A program made the translations under genes and the position numbers. 26,791 bases of DNA from Bacillota bacterium (GTDB lineage: Bacteria > Bacillota > UBA4882 > UBA8346): NCBI GenBank assembly GCA_023417475.1, contig JAEZFP010000034.1:1-26791 (forward strand). The letters are read 5' to 3'. The stretch's first letter is position 1; each line of letters starts with the position of its first letter. The notes beneath the pieces were generated by a model that worked only from the letters and a program-made list of their open reading frames with translations, did not search any database and was not told the DNA's origin. Below, piece by piece: positions 13,537 through 20,802 of this stretch.

Positions 13537-14574
13537 ATGAATCCAGCGCAACACGGTTTCACCATGCCCCCGGAGTGGGCCCAACATTCGCGAACGATTA
13601 TGGAATGGCCGGTCAAAGAGGCGGTTTGGCCGGAACCCTTTGCGGAAATATTACCCGCTTATGCTGAAATTGTCCGGGCGATTGCCCGGTTTGAGCCCGT
13701 CACCTTGCTGGTCAACCCACAGCTTCGCCAGGAAGCGGCCGATCATTGCGGCCAATTCGCCACGATTTTGGCGCTGGAGCACAATGATTCCTGGGCGCGG
13801 GACAACGGTCCCACCTTTGTCAAAAACGCTCAAGGCGAGATCGCCGGAATCAACTGGATCTTCAACGCTTGGGGCGGTAAGTTTGCCGCTGACAAGGACA
13901 ACCGGGTGGCCCCGAGCTTATTGAAACATTTCGGGGTTCCTTGCTTTGACGCGCCCCTCGTCATGGAGGGCGGTTCGATCCACGTCGACGGGGAAGGCAC
14001 CCTGCTAACCACCGAGGAATGCCTGCTCAACCCCAACCGCAACCCGCACCTGAACCGCCGGCAGCTCACGGAATATTTACGCCAATATGTCGGCGCGGCG
14101 AAGATTATCTGGTTGAAAAACGGCTGGGTCGGCGACGACACCGACGGCCATGTCGACAATGTCGTTTGTTTTGCCCGTCCCGGCGTGGTGATCGTCCAGG
14201 TCTGTTCCGACCCGAACGATCCCAATTACGCCGTCTCCCAGGAAAACTTGGCCATTCTGCGCAACGCGACCGACGCCAAGGGGCGTTCCTTCGAGATTGT
14301 CACGATCGAGCAACCGCCGGCGGTTACTTATGACGAGACCCGGTTAACCTTAAGCTACCTCAACTTTTATTTCGTCAACGGCGGCATTGTGCTGCCGCTG
14401 TTTGGAAATGAGGCCACCGACCGGGCGGCGTTGGTCACGTTGGCCAACGTCTTCCCGGACCGGACGATCGCCACAGTCGACGGACTGGTGATCGCCCGCG
14501 GCGGCGGCAACGTCCATTGCCTGACCCAACAGCTGCCTGCGGGCGAACCGGCCACGTTATCCTTGGAAAGGTAG
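13537..14574 (+). CDS. aguA: Agmatine deiminase
   Basis: The 345-residue enzyme hydrolyses agmatine to N-carbamoylputrescine and ammonia. It shows the agmatine/peptidylarginine deiminase motifs: MPPEWAQHSRTIMEWP, NDSWARDNGPTFV, the substrate-binding MEGGSIHVDG, GDDTDGHVDN (catalytic His and Asp), and GGGNVHCLTQQ with nucleophile Cys328. Length is normal for bacterial AguA. ATG 13537 follows GAGGTG. aguB begins nine bases after the stop, giving a two-step putrescine pathway. Regulation appears to rest on the promoter at 13471-13499; no pathway-specific regulator is adjacent. Confidence 0.96.
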   Translation: MNPAQHGFTMPPEWAQHSRTIMEWPVKEAVWPEPFAEILPAYAEIVRAIARFEPVTLLVNPQLRQEAADHCGQFATILALEHNDSWARDNGPTFVKNAQGEIAGINWIFNAWGGKFAADKDNRVAPSLLKHFGVPCFDAPLVMEGGSIHVDGEGTLLTTEECLLNPNRNPHLNRRQLTEYLRQYVGAAKIIWLKNGWVGDDTDGHVDNVVCFARPGVVIVQVCSDPNDPNYAVSQENLAILRNATDAKGRSFEIVTIEQPPAVTYDETRLTLSYLNFYFVNGGIVLPLFGNEATDRAALVTLANVFPDRTIATVDGLVIARGGGNVHCLTQQLPAGEPATLSLER

Positions 14575-14583
14575 GAATTGTTC

Positions 14584-15438
14584 ATGCGAAATGTGATTAT
14601 CGCGGCGACTCAGATGAGTTGCGCTTGGAACATTGACGAAAATATCGCCAAAGCGGAGCGGATGGTCCGCGCGGCCGCCGCCGCCGGCGCCAATATCGTC
14701 TTGCTCCAGGAGTTGTTTGAAACGCCATACTTCTGCCAGGAGCAACGCGCGGAATACTTCCAATACGCCCGGGCGACCGCCGCCAATCAAGCGGTCCGTC
14801 ATTTTCAGTCCCTGGCCAAAGCGTTGGAACTGGTCTTGCCGATCAGTTTTTACGAACAAGGCGCCGACGGCAATTATAACTCCCTGGCCATGATCGACGC
14901 TGACGGGACCATGCTGGGCGTCTACCGGAAAACCCACATTCCCTGCGGTCCGGGTTATGAGGAACGTTTTTACTTCAAAGCGGGCGACACCGGCTTTAAA
15001 GTATGGGATACCCGTTTCGGCAAAATTGGCGTCGGCATCTGCTGGGATCAATGGTTCGTCGAAGCCGCCCGTTGTATGGCGTTGCAAGGCGCCGAACTGC
15101 TCCTCTATCCGACTGCGATCGGTTCCGAACCCAACCGGGCCGAAGTCGATTCCAAAGACCATTGGCAGATGGTGATGCGCGGTCATGCCGCCGCCAATAT
15201 CGTTCCGGTGATCGCCTCCAACCGGGTGGGCGCCGAAACCGTCGGCCAATCCACCATCACCTTTTACGGCTCCTCCTTCATCGCCAATGAATTGGGCGCG
15301 CCGGTCGCCGCGGCCAACCGGACCGACGAAACCGTCCTGGTGGCCGAGTTCGACTTGGACCAAATCGCCCAATACCGCGATTACTGGGGCATCTTTAAAG
15401 ACCGCCGCCCCGAGATGTACCAAACGATCGGGAAATAA
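14584..15438 (+). CDS. aguB: N-carbamoylputrescine amidohydrolase
   Basis: This 284-residue nitrilase-superfamily enzyme hydrolyses N-carbamoylputrescine to putrescine, CO2 and ammonia. The Glu-Lys-Cys triad is visible: Glu43 in LLQELFETPYFC, Lys116 in VYRKTHIPCGPGYEE and Cys153 in VGICWDQWFVEAAR. The YFCQ and IPCGPGYEERFYF segments are characteristic of the AguB group rather than generic nitrilases. ATG 14584 is preferred with TAGGAA upstream; the frame opens with TTG 14578. It follows aguA by nine bases and is ended by the hairpin at 15461-15494, so AguAB form a complete agmatine-to-putrescine route. Confidence 0.95.
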   Translation: MRNVIIAATQMSCAWNIDENIAKAERMVRAAAAAGANIVLLQELFETPYFCQEQRAEYFQYARATAANQAVRHFQSLAKALELVLPISFYEQGADGNYNSLAMIDADGTMLGVYRKTHIPCGPGYEERFYFKAGDTGFKVWDTRFGKIGVGICWDQWFVEAARCMALQGAELLLYPTAIGSEPNRAEVDSKDHWQMVMRGHAAANIVPVIASNRVGAETVGQSTITFYGSSFIANELGAPVAAANRTDETVLVAEFDLDQIAQYRDYWGIFKDRRPEMYQTIGK

Positions 15439-15460
15439 CATTTCAAATATTATTGGACTT

Positions 15461-15494
15461 AAAAGCCCGGAGCCGTTTAGCGTTCCGGGCTTTT
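15461..15494. terminator. Rho-independent terminator between convergent genes
   Basis: AAAAGCCCGGA (15461-15471) pairs with TCCGGGCTTTT (15484-15494) over 11 bp with a 12-base loop. The A/T flanks make it usable in both directions: after aguB on plus, and after the hydrolase gene on minus. Confidence 0.88.
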
Positions 15495-15523
15495 GCGATT
15501 GATTATGGATGCGCCGATTTTAT

Positions 15524-16342
15524 TCATCCCTTGCCAAGCTGGTCTAAAAACTGGTGAATACTCGGCCAATACGCTTCCCCGGCAAAGATGGTGTTATGAC
15601 TTTTGCCTGGAATCACTGTTACCCGCTTCGGGCCGGCCCACGCTGCGATTAATTTCAGCGAATGGCGCTTGGGGATCATCCGGTCACGATCCGCAAGCAA
15701 AGCCAGCATCGGTAGGTTGGCTTGCGGCGCATCGACGATCGCCTCGTAACGGTTGTGCAACATCCGGCCAACCGGAAAACAGGGCAGCTTGGCTTGGGCC
15801 AATTGCAACACGCTGTCATATGGCGAGACCAGGATCACTCCGACCGCCGGGCGTTACGTCGCCACGCCCGTCCCCAGACTACGCCCCATGATCACGACCT
15901 TCTCCCGGTCCACGTCCGGCCGGGCGATCAGATAATCGTAAACCGTCAACGCATCGGCCAGCATGGTCGCTTCACTTGGCTTTCCGTCGCTCGCGCCGTA
16001 GCCGCGGTAATTGACAAACAACACCGACCAGTCGCCAAAGCAATCGGCCCGCACCACCCATTCCGACAACTCGTCGCCTTGCCCACCCAAATAGAGAATG
16101 GCCGGCGCCTTCGGCAACGGCGAATTCCGCACCCACCAACCCCGCAGTTGAACATGGGATTCCTGCCCCACCGGTATCGCAACCGCTTCGACCCGGCCGC
16201 CCAGCGCCGCGATCCGGCGGCGACGTTTGCGCGGCATGCGGTGGCGGGTGTATAAAAAACAATCTTGAAAAAACCAGAGTGTCACAAAGCCGGCTCCCCA
16301 AATAAGAACGATTCCGAATATCATTACCGCTACAATTGTCAT
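15524..16342 (-). pseudogene. Alpha/beta hydrolase (BEM46-like) with an in-frame stop
   Basis: Two open segments lie in the same frame. 16342-15854 encodes a membrane-anchored N terminus (MTIVAVMIFGIVLIWGAGFV), an oxyanion region, FVNYRGYGASDGKPSE, and the nucleophile elbow VVIMGRSLGTGVAT, then TAA. Reading on after the stop gives RPAVGVILVSPYDSV, LALLADRDRMIPKRHS (catalytic Asp) and PGKSHNTIF (catalytic His). So one family protein of about 270 residues is split by a single stop. Relatives usually carry several more residues between GTGVA and RP, suggesting a small deletion created the TAA. It may be a young pseudogene or a sequence error. The start at ATG 16342 has only a weak GAAAGAG site. 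Confidence 0.8.
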
Positions 16343-16428
16343 GTTTCAATTAACTCTTTCGTTGTAGAATGTACCTTGACCAAACCACATTGGCATTTTC
16401 CACAAAAATACGCAGAAACTTAATTTTT

Positions 16429-16665
16429 TCATAAGGAAACAAATAGTAAACCGATCAAACAGCCGTACGTTATAAATCCAATAATAGTACTGCTATCCCG
16501 GTATGAAACCCACTGTTCAATTGAGTAGAACCCTAGCGACAAGATAAAAATAAACACGATATTCAATCCGATATGACTGCTGATAACGATTAAGGCTTGA
16601 CTTGCGATACCGTGTTTTGATCCTGTTTTACCAATCGCTTTTTCAGCAGTAGGCGCTTCCTGCAT
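16429..16665 (-). CDS. Small two-helix membrane protein, function unknown
   Basis: The 78-residue protein has a polar N terminus (MQEAPTAEKAIGKTGSKHGI). Two hydrophobic segments follow, about residues 21-48 (ALIVISSHIGLNIVFIFILS) and 60-78 (IIGFITYGCLIGLLFVSL). The last helix ends at the C terminus. ATG 16665 has GGGAG eight bases upstream and is preferred; ATG 16683 is also in frame. Base composition is more AT-rich than most neighbours. I recognise no family. It has no close operon partner: the hydrolase pseudogene begins about 85 bp downstream. Confidence 0.6.
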   Translation of the reverse strand: MQEAPTAEKAIGKTGSKHGIASQALIVISSHIGLNIVFIFILSLGFYSIEQWVSYRDSSTIIGFITYGCLIGLLFVSL

Positions 16666-16683
16666 CGTTCCATCTCCCTTCAT

Positions 16684-17016
16684 CTGCCTTTAGTTCGACC
16701 TTCTCCAACATTTCCCTCTATTTACATGGAAGCACATCTATCCTTGGGAAAATCCCTGTCCATTGCCTGCCATGAACGCCTGATTGCCAAAACATTCTTC
16801 CGGTACGGCAGTTCGTTCCGGAATAAACCGTCCATTCCCACCCCACCAAAGCTCGGCAAGACTTCAAAGCACAACCCAGCCCGGCCTCAGCCGGGCTTGA
16901 GACTGGTTTTCAGCTTAGCCCTGACCTTCAGGTCTGGGTGGACAGAAGCGCATTCAACGTATTTTCGAAGTAGTCAACCCGCCCATCGACCGATCGATCA
17001 TTTCCCTACATCAATC
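16684..17016. other. Intergenic stretch without a supportable gene
   Basis: No convincing coding frame is seen. A GC-rich hairpin AGCCCGGC (16878-16885)/GCCGGGCT (16890-16897) with a CTCA loop stands out. It could be a terminator remnant or a small dispersed palindrome, but it lacks a T run. Confidence 0.5.
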
Positions 17017-17064
17017 AAAAAAGCTGTTCCATCATGAACCGGTTCGTTCACTATGCAACAGCTT
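17017..17064 (-). terminator. Rho-independent terminator of the methyltransferase gene
   Basis: On the minus strand AAGCTGTT (17064-17057) pairs with AACAGCTT (17028-17021), and the tail reads TTTT (17020-17017). The self-complementary GAACCGGTTC (17036-17045) lies in the loop. Confidence 0.7.
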
Positions 17065-17085
17065 CCCTTATGAAACTTCGTCAGA

Positions 17086-17910
17086 TTATTGGGGCGCTTT
17101 CACCGCGATAAACATCCCCGATTCGGTAGTTACCTCAATCAATCCCCGTTTTTGTATAACATTCTCAATATACTTATTAAACTCCTCCGTCCGTTCCGGC
17201 GCCAATACTTCCAGGTCCGGATGCAACCCGTTCAACGACAGCAGATAATCGGTCAGCAACTGCCCATCTTTGATTTGCAACGAATTCTCGTAATAAACCG
17301 TCCGGACCGCCCCAAAGTACTGTTCCAAATGTGCCAGACCGTTATCCAGCGCGAAGTTCCGTTCCACCGCGCCAATGACCGTTTCATAATGGGTATTGCC
17401 GGTAAACTCGCGCACGATCTGTTTCAACTCCGCCATATTGCCCTGCCCGATGGTGGTGGCGTAAAGCGCCCCGCCCGGTTTCAGCACCCGGGCGATCTCC
17501 CCCAATCCCCGCTCCCGGTCGGGCAGATGATACAACATGTGATTGGCGATGACCAGATCAAACGATGCGGCGGGGTAGGGAATCGCTTGGGCGTCGATTA
17601 CTTCAAACGTAAAAGGCGCCGGCAACTTTGCCAGATTCGCCCGGGTTCCGTCCAACATCCCGGCCGAAAAATCCGATAGCGTAATTTCCCAGTCCGGCGG
17701 GACCCGGACCCCGTTGACTTGCCAAAGCAATCCGGTGCCGCAACCCAGTTCCAAGATTTTTTGACGGGGTCGCTTCGCCAATTGGTCAAACACCCATAAC
17801 GGCCAAGGGTAATGATTGGTGGAGCATAACGCGTGCAATTGAATCCGGGCGTTATATTTGGAGCCATTGGCGTATTGCTGCTCTTTTAAATTTTGGGTTT
17901 CAGCGGACAT
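17086..17910 (-). CDS. Class I SAM-dependent methyltransferase
   Basis: The 274-residue protein contains motif I KILELGCGTGLLW (about residues 51-63), an acidic loop (ITLSDFSAGML), FEVIDAQAIPYPAASFDLVI and the post-motif NHMLYHLPDRERGLGEIARV followed by LKPGGALYATT. This is a Methyltransf_11/25-type Rossmann fold. The substrate is unknown; the N-terminal YANGSKYNARIQLHALCSTN is typical of a small-molecule methylase. ATG 17910 is preferred because it sits seven bases after GGAGG; ATG 17916 is too close, and the frame to 17976 lacks a site. It lies 114 bp downstream of the AraC/GyrI-like gene on the same strand, suggesting possible co-regulation. Confidence 0.9.
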   Translation of the reverse strand: MSAETQNLKEQQYANGSKYNARIQLHALCSTNHYPWPLWVFDQLAKRPRQKILELGCGTGLLWQVNGVRVPPDWEITLSDFSAGMLDGTRANLAKLPAPFTFEVIDAQAIPYPAASFDLVIANHMLYHLPDRERGLGEIARVLKPGGALYATTIGQGNMAELKQIVREFTGNTHYETVIGAVERNFALDNGLAHLEQYFGAVRTVYYENSLQIKDGQLLTDYLLSLNGLHPDLEVLAPERTEEFNKYIENVIQKRGLIEVTTESGMFIAVKAPQ

Positions 17911-18024
17911 CCTCATTCCTCCGTTCGACTTGTTCCCCGGGGAAATCTGCAGCTTTTCCTTGTCTGAGTGTAACATAGCCTGATTGCGGAGATTTGACTG
18001 ATTTTGCAGTATTCGTTAAAAACT

Positions 18025-18876
18025 TCAAAGGAGGACCGGAACATATAGTTTAAACTGTTTCGTCTCCTGATAACCCCGTTCATACAGTTCAAAAAAATGG
18101 ATCCCGATCGGATTTAGATTCAACCCCTCCAGTAAAATGGCGTTCCAGACGTCCCCGGCCACAACCCGGTGGATCCCTTTCAGGCTGTTTTTATAACGAA
18201 AGACCGCGTACTCCGAAGCCGGAATCGTGGTAGTTGCCAGTCCGGCCGTAACCTCAGCCCCCTCCGGCCGGAATCCGGCGAAATAGTCAAAGGTTTCATC
18301 CGTCGTCGGCCGGCTGGAAGTGACATGATACAAACTGGCGATCCCTTTCCCGTAAACGCAATCCGTCAAAAACCGGTCGTAAAATGCCGTAACGCGCTCC
18401 AACTCTTTGGGACAATCGGGGTTGAAGCGGATCTGCCTTCCCCATAACGGACACGCGCCAAACGTTTGGAGTTCGAACTCCACGATCATGGTCTGGTGCA
18501 AGTTTTTGAACTCCCGTTCCACCACCTCAAGCCGTTGCCCCAAGGACAATTGGGGGCGGGTCTTCCGGAACTCGGCCGGGGTGATGCCGAACTTGCCCTT
18601 AAATTTACGGGTGAAGGCTTCGTGGGACTCATACCCCAAATCCAAAGCGAGATCAATGATCCGCTTCGGGGTTGTCGCGAGCATCCGGGCGGCCTCAGCC
18701 ATTTTGCGGTTGTCGATGTATTCCTTGACGTTTTGTTTGGTCAGCGCTTTGAAGATACGGGTGAAATAAAACTTGGAGATATGGTGTTGGGCAGCCAGTT
18801 CGGCGACGGACAGGTTCCGGTCGAGCCGGTCTTCGATATAGGCGATGGCCTCATTGACCAGGTTGAAGTAGTTCAT
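18025..18876 (-). CDS. AraC family regulator with GyrI-like effector domain
   Basis: The 283-residue protein has two N-terminal helix-turn-helix units: LSVAELAAQHHISKFYFTRI and IIDLALDLGYESHEAFTRKF, then FGITPAEFRKTRP. These are followed by a GyrI-like small-molecule-binding domain (about residues 125-283; IVEFELQTFGACPLWGRQIR, TIPASEYAVFRYK, GIHFFELYERG). This Rob/BltR-like architecture commonly senses hydrophobic compounds and activates export or modification genes. ATG 18876 follows AAAGGAA. The 3' neighbour on the same strand is a methyltransferase. A degraded AraC HTH fragment lies immediately upstream. Confidence 0.92.
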   Translation of the reverse strand: MNYFNLVNEAIAYIEDRLDRNLSVAELAAQHHISKFYFTRIFKALTKQNVKEYIDNRKMAEAARMLATTPKRIIDLALDLGYESHEAFTRKFKGKFGITPAEFRKTRPQLSLGQRLEVVEREFKNLHQTMIVEFELQTFGACPLWGRQIRFNPDCPKELERVTAFYDRFLTDCVYGKGIASLYHVTSSRPTTDETFDYFAGFRPEGAEVTAGLATTTIPASEYAVFRYKNSLKGIHRVVAGDVWNAILLEGLNLNPIGIHFFELYERGYQETKQFKLYVPVLL

Positions 18877-18883
18877 TGGCGTT

Positions 18884-19057
18884 CCTTTCCCGTTGTTGCC
18901 GATATGCCCCGTTGCGCTCCGCTGCATTTTTTAAAGCTCTTGGAAAATTGCAGCGGGTGGTCATACCCCACCGAACGGGCGAGATCGCCGATTGACAACG
19001 GCCGGCTTTGGCGATCCGGAACCGCTTCAGGCCGACGTCGGCCGCCAACTGCTGAAA
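18884..19057 (-). pseudogene. Frameshifted remnant of an AraC-type DNA-binding domain
   Basis: Pieces of an AraC C-terminal domain appear in two minus-strand frames. FQQLAADVGLKRF (from 19057) is in one frame. PLSIGDLARSVGYDHPLQFS then KSFKKCSG (about 19001-18918) is in a second. GAYRQQRER (18910-18884) is back in the first, matching the usual end of AraC proteins. The breaks are consistent with a deletion between the two HTH units and a one-base shift near 18915. The fragment differs from the intact regulator just downstream, so it is not a simple duplicate of it. The stretch 19058-19166 shows nothing recognisable. Confidence 0.72.
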
Positions 19058-19166
19058 GTTTTAATATTGACGCATCATTTACAACTTCGAATATCACAAC
19101 GTATTGTTCATCGCAAATTATATTCCGCCCAGGTTGTGGCGACCACCAACCGGATTGAAGCGTTGC

Positions 19167-19748
19167 TTAGCAATAACCCATCAGTTCCCGGACGGCCTGG
19201 GAAGCGGCCGGGGACCGTAACGCCGCCAACAATTGCAACGCGACTTCGACCGCGGTTGACGGGCACCACGAGGTGATCAATCTGCCATCCATCACGACCG
19301 GTTGGTTGACCACCGTTACGCCCAACTCAGCCAATTGTTTTTGACGGCGTCCGCCGCGCAAATGATAGGTGGTGCCTTTTTTACCAACCAGCACCCCGCT
19401 TTTGGCCAACGGCAACGCGCCGACGCAAATCGTGGCGACCCATTTGCCGGCTTCGTGAAACTGCCGGATCAACGCTAAAAATTGCGGTTGATAGGCATCC
19501 TCGTAAAAGCCCCATTCCTCAAAACCGCCGGGAATAGCCAACGCGTCATAATCCGCAACATCGACTTGGTCAAGCAATCGGTCAACCCCAATCGTCACAT
19601 TGAAGGCGCTTGTCACTTCCTTCGTAAAAGCGCATGTATCGACCGTCACGTCACCCTGGTGGTAGTGACGGTCCCAGCCGAAAACATCGACAAACGCGCT
19701 CAACTCAGTGACCTCAACTCCCCGGGCCAACAAAAGCAGTATTTTCAT
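19167..19748 (-). CDS. DJ-1/PfpI family protein
   Basis: The 193-residue protein begins MKILLLLARGVEVTELSAFV and contains the nucleophile-elbow motif VATICVGALPLAKSG with Cys108, plus DYDALAIPGGFEEWGFYEDA. Residue Glu15 near the N terminus is placed like the conserved acidic partner. The family includes deglycase/protease-like, chaperone and isonitrile-hydratase-type enzymes; the role here is not determinable. ATG 19748 is preferred, six bases after AGGAGG; ATG 19754 abuts the site. It is divergent from the LysR gene (134 bp apart), a common arrangement in which the regulator controls its neighbour. Confidence 0.9.
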   Translation of the reverse strand: MKILLLLARGVEVTELSAFVDVFGWDRHYHQGDVTVDTCAFTKEVTSAFNVTIGVDRLLDQVDVADYDALAIPGGFEEWGFYEDAYQPQFLALIRQFHEAGKWVATICVGALPLAKSGVLVGKKGTTYHLRGGRRQKQLAELGVTVVNQPVVMDGRLITSWCPSTAVEVALQLLAALRSPAASQAVRELMGYC

Positions 19749-19836
19749 GATCATCCTCCTGCAATTTTTCCCGTCAACGATGGTGTTTCGTTATCAATCA
19801 TGCTATCATAAGAACAATTATCAGTAAAATTGAAAG

Positions 19837-19856
19837 ATTGAATGACCGAATTCAAT
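19837..19856. promoter_or_regulatory. Candidate LysR-type binding site
   Basis: ATTGAA (19837-19842) and TTCAAT (19851-19856) form a perfect dyad with an eight-base centre, 27 bases before the LysR start and in the intergenic region shared with the PfpI-family gene. The arrangement suits an autoregulatory T-N11-A-type site. Confidence 0.45.
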
Positions 19857-19882
19857 ACTTTTGAAGATAGGAGCGTCGCCCG

Positions 19883-20800
19883 ATGGAACTTCGACAGTTA
19901 AAAACCTTCACCGTGATCACCCGAACCGGCAGTTTCACCAAAGCCGCCGAACAACTGGGATATGCGCAATCATCGGTCACCACCCACATCCACGCCTTAG
20001 AGTCGGAGCTGGGGGTGGAATTGTTTGATCGTTTCGGTCCGAGAACCGGGTTGACGCTTGAGGGAAAGAAACTGCTCGGTTACGCCGAGCAAGTGCTCCG
20101 GTTGATCGACGAAGCCCAAGCGGCCATCTCCCCCGAGGCCGAACCCCAGGGCGCCCTAACGATTGGCGCCGGGGAGTCGCTTGCCACCCATCGCCTGCCC
20201 CACCTGTTGCGGGAATACCGTCGGCGGTATCCCAAAGTCGAATTGGTTTTCAAGAATGCCAACTGCACAATACTCCGGGAAATGCTGCGCCGGAACGAAA
20301 TTGACGCCGCATTTTTTATCGACCGTCCGCTCAATGAGCCGGATTTAATCGTTACCACTTTATCCCCGGAAAAAATGGTGTTACTCACCTCACGCCACCA
20401 TCGTTTGCGCCGGGACCAATGGAACTTTCCCGCCGATCTGGCCGGCGAATGTCTGATCCTCACCGAACCCGGTTGCAGTTACCGCGCCAGTATCGAAACG
20501 ATCCTGTCCCAACATCAAGTGCATCCGGCCTCAACCTTAGAAATTTCAGGGATCGAATCCATTAAACAAATGGTCTTGCACGACCTCGGCGTCGCCGTTC
20601 TGCCGGCCTTCGTGGCGGAGCGGGAGCTTGAAGCTTCCAGTCTCGTTGCGGTGGATATTGCCGGATCCCAACTGGATTACTGGATTCAGTTCGCCTACCA
20701 CAAAAACAAGTGGCGTTCACCGGCCTTACGGGAGTTGATCGCCGTGACCGAAGCGCTGTTTTTGCAGGGGAGCGGGAGCCAATCAATGGCTGCTGATTAG
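19883..20800 (+). CDS. LysR family transcriptional regulator
   Basis: The 305-residue protein opens with the LysR winged HTH: MELRQLKTFTVITRTGSFTK, AAEQLGYAQSSVTTHIHALE and LGVELFDRFG. A periplasmic-binding-like effector domain follows (LTIGAGESLATHRLPHLLRE; GIESIKQMVLHDLGVAVLPA). ATG 19883 has AGGAG nine bases upstream. It is divergent from the PfpI-family gene, its most likely target. Its stop lies two bases from the stop of the GH42 gene on the opposite strand, with no terminator between. Confidence 0.94.
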   Translation: MELRQLKTFTVITRTGSFTKAAEQLGYAQSSVTTHIHALESELGVELFDRFGPRTGLTLEGKKLLGYAEQVLRLIDEAQAAISPEAEPQGALTIGAGESLATHRLPHLLREYRRRYPKVELVFKNANCTILREMLRRNEIDAAFFIDRPLNEPDLIVTTLSPEKMVLLTSRHHRLRRDQWNFPADLAGECLILTEPGCSYRASIETILSQHQVHPASTLEISGIESIKQMVLHDLGVAVLPAFVAERELEASSLVAVDIAGSQLDYWIQFAYHKNKWRSPALRELIAVTEALFLQGSGSQSMAAD

Positions 20801-20802
20801 CC

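Noticed and set aside
16726..17037. 103-codon plus-strand frame
   Set aside because: No ribosome binding site, and it spans a GC hairpin and the minus-strand terminator.
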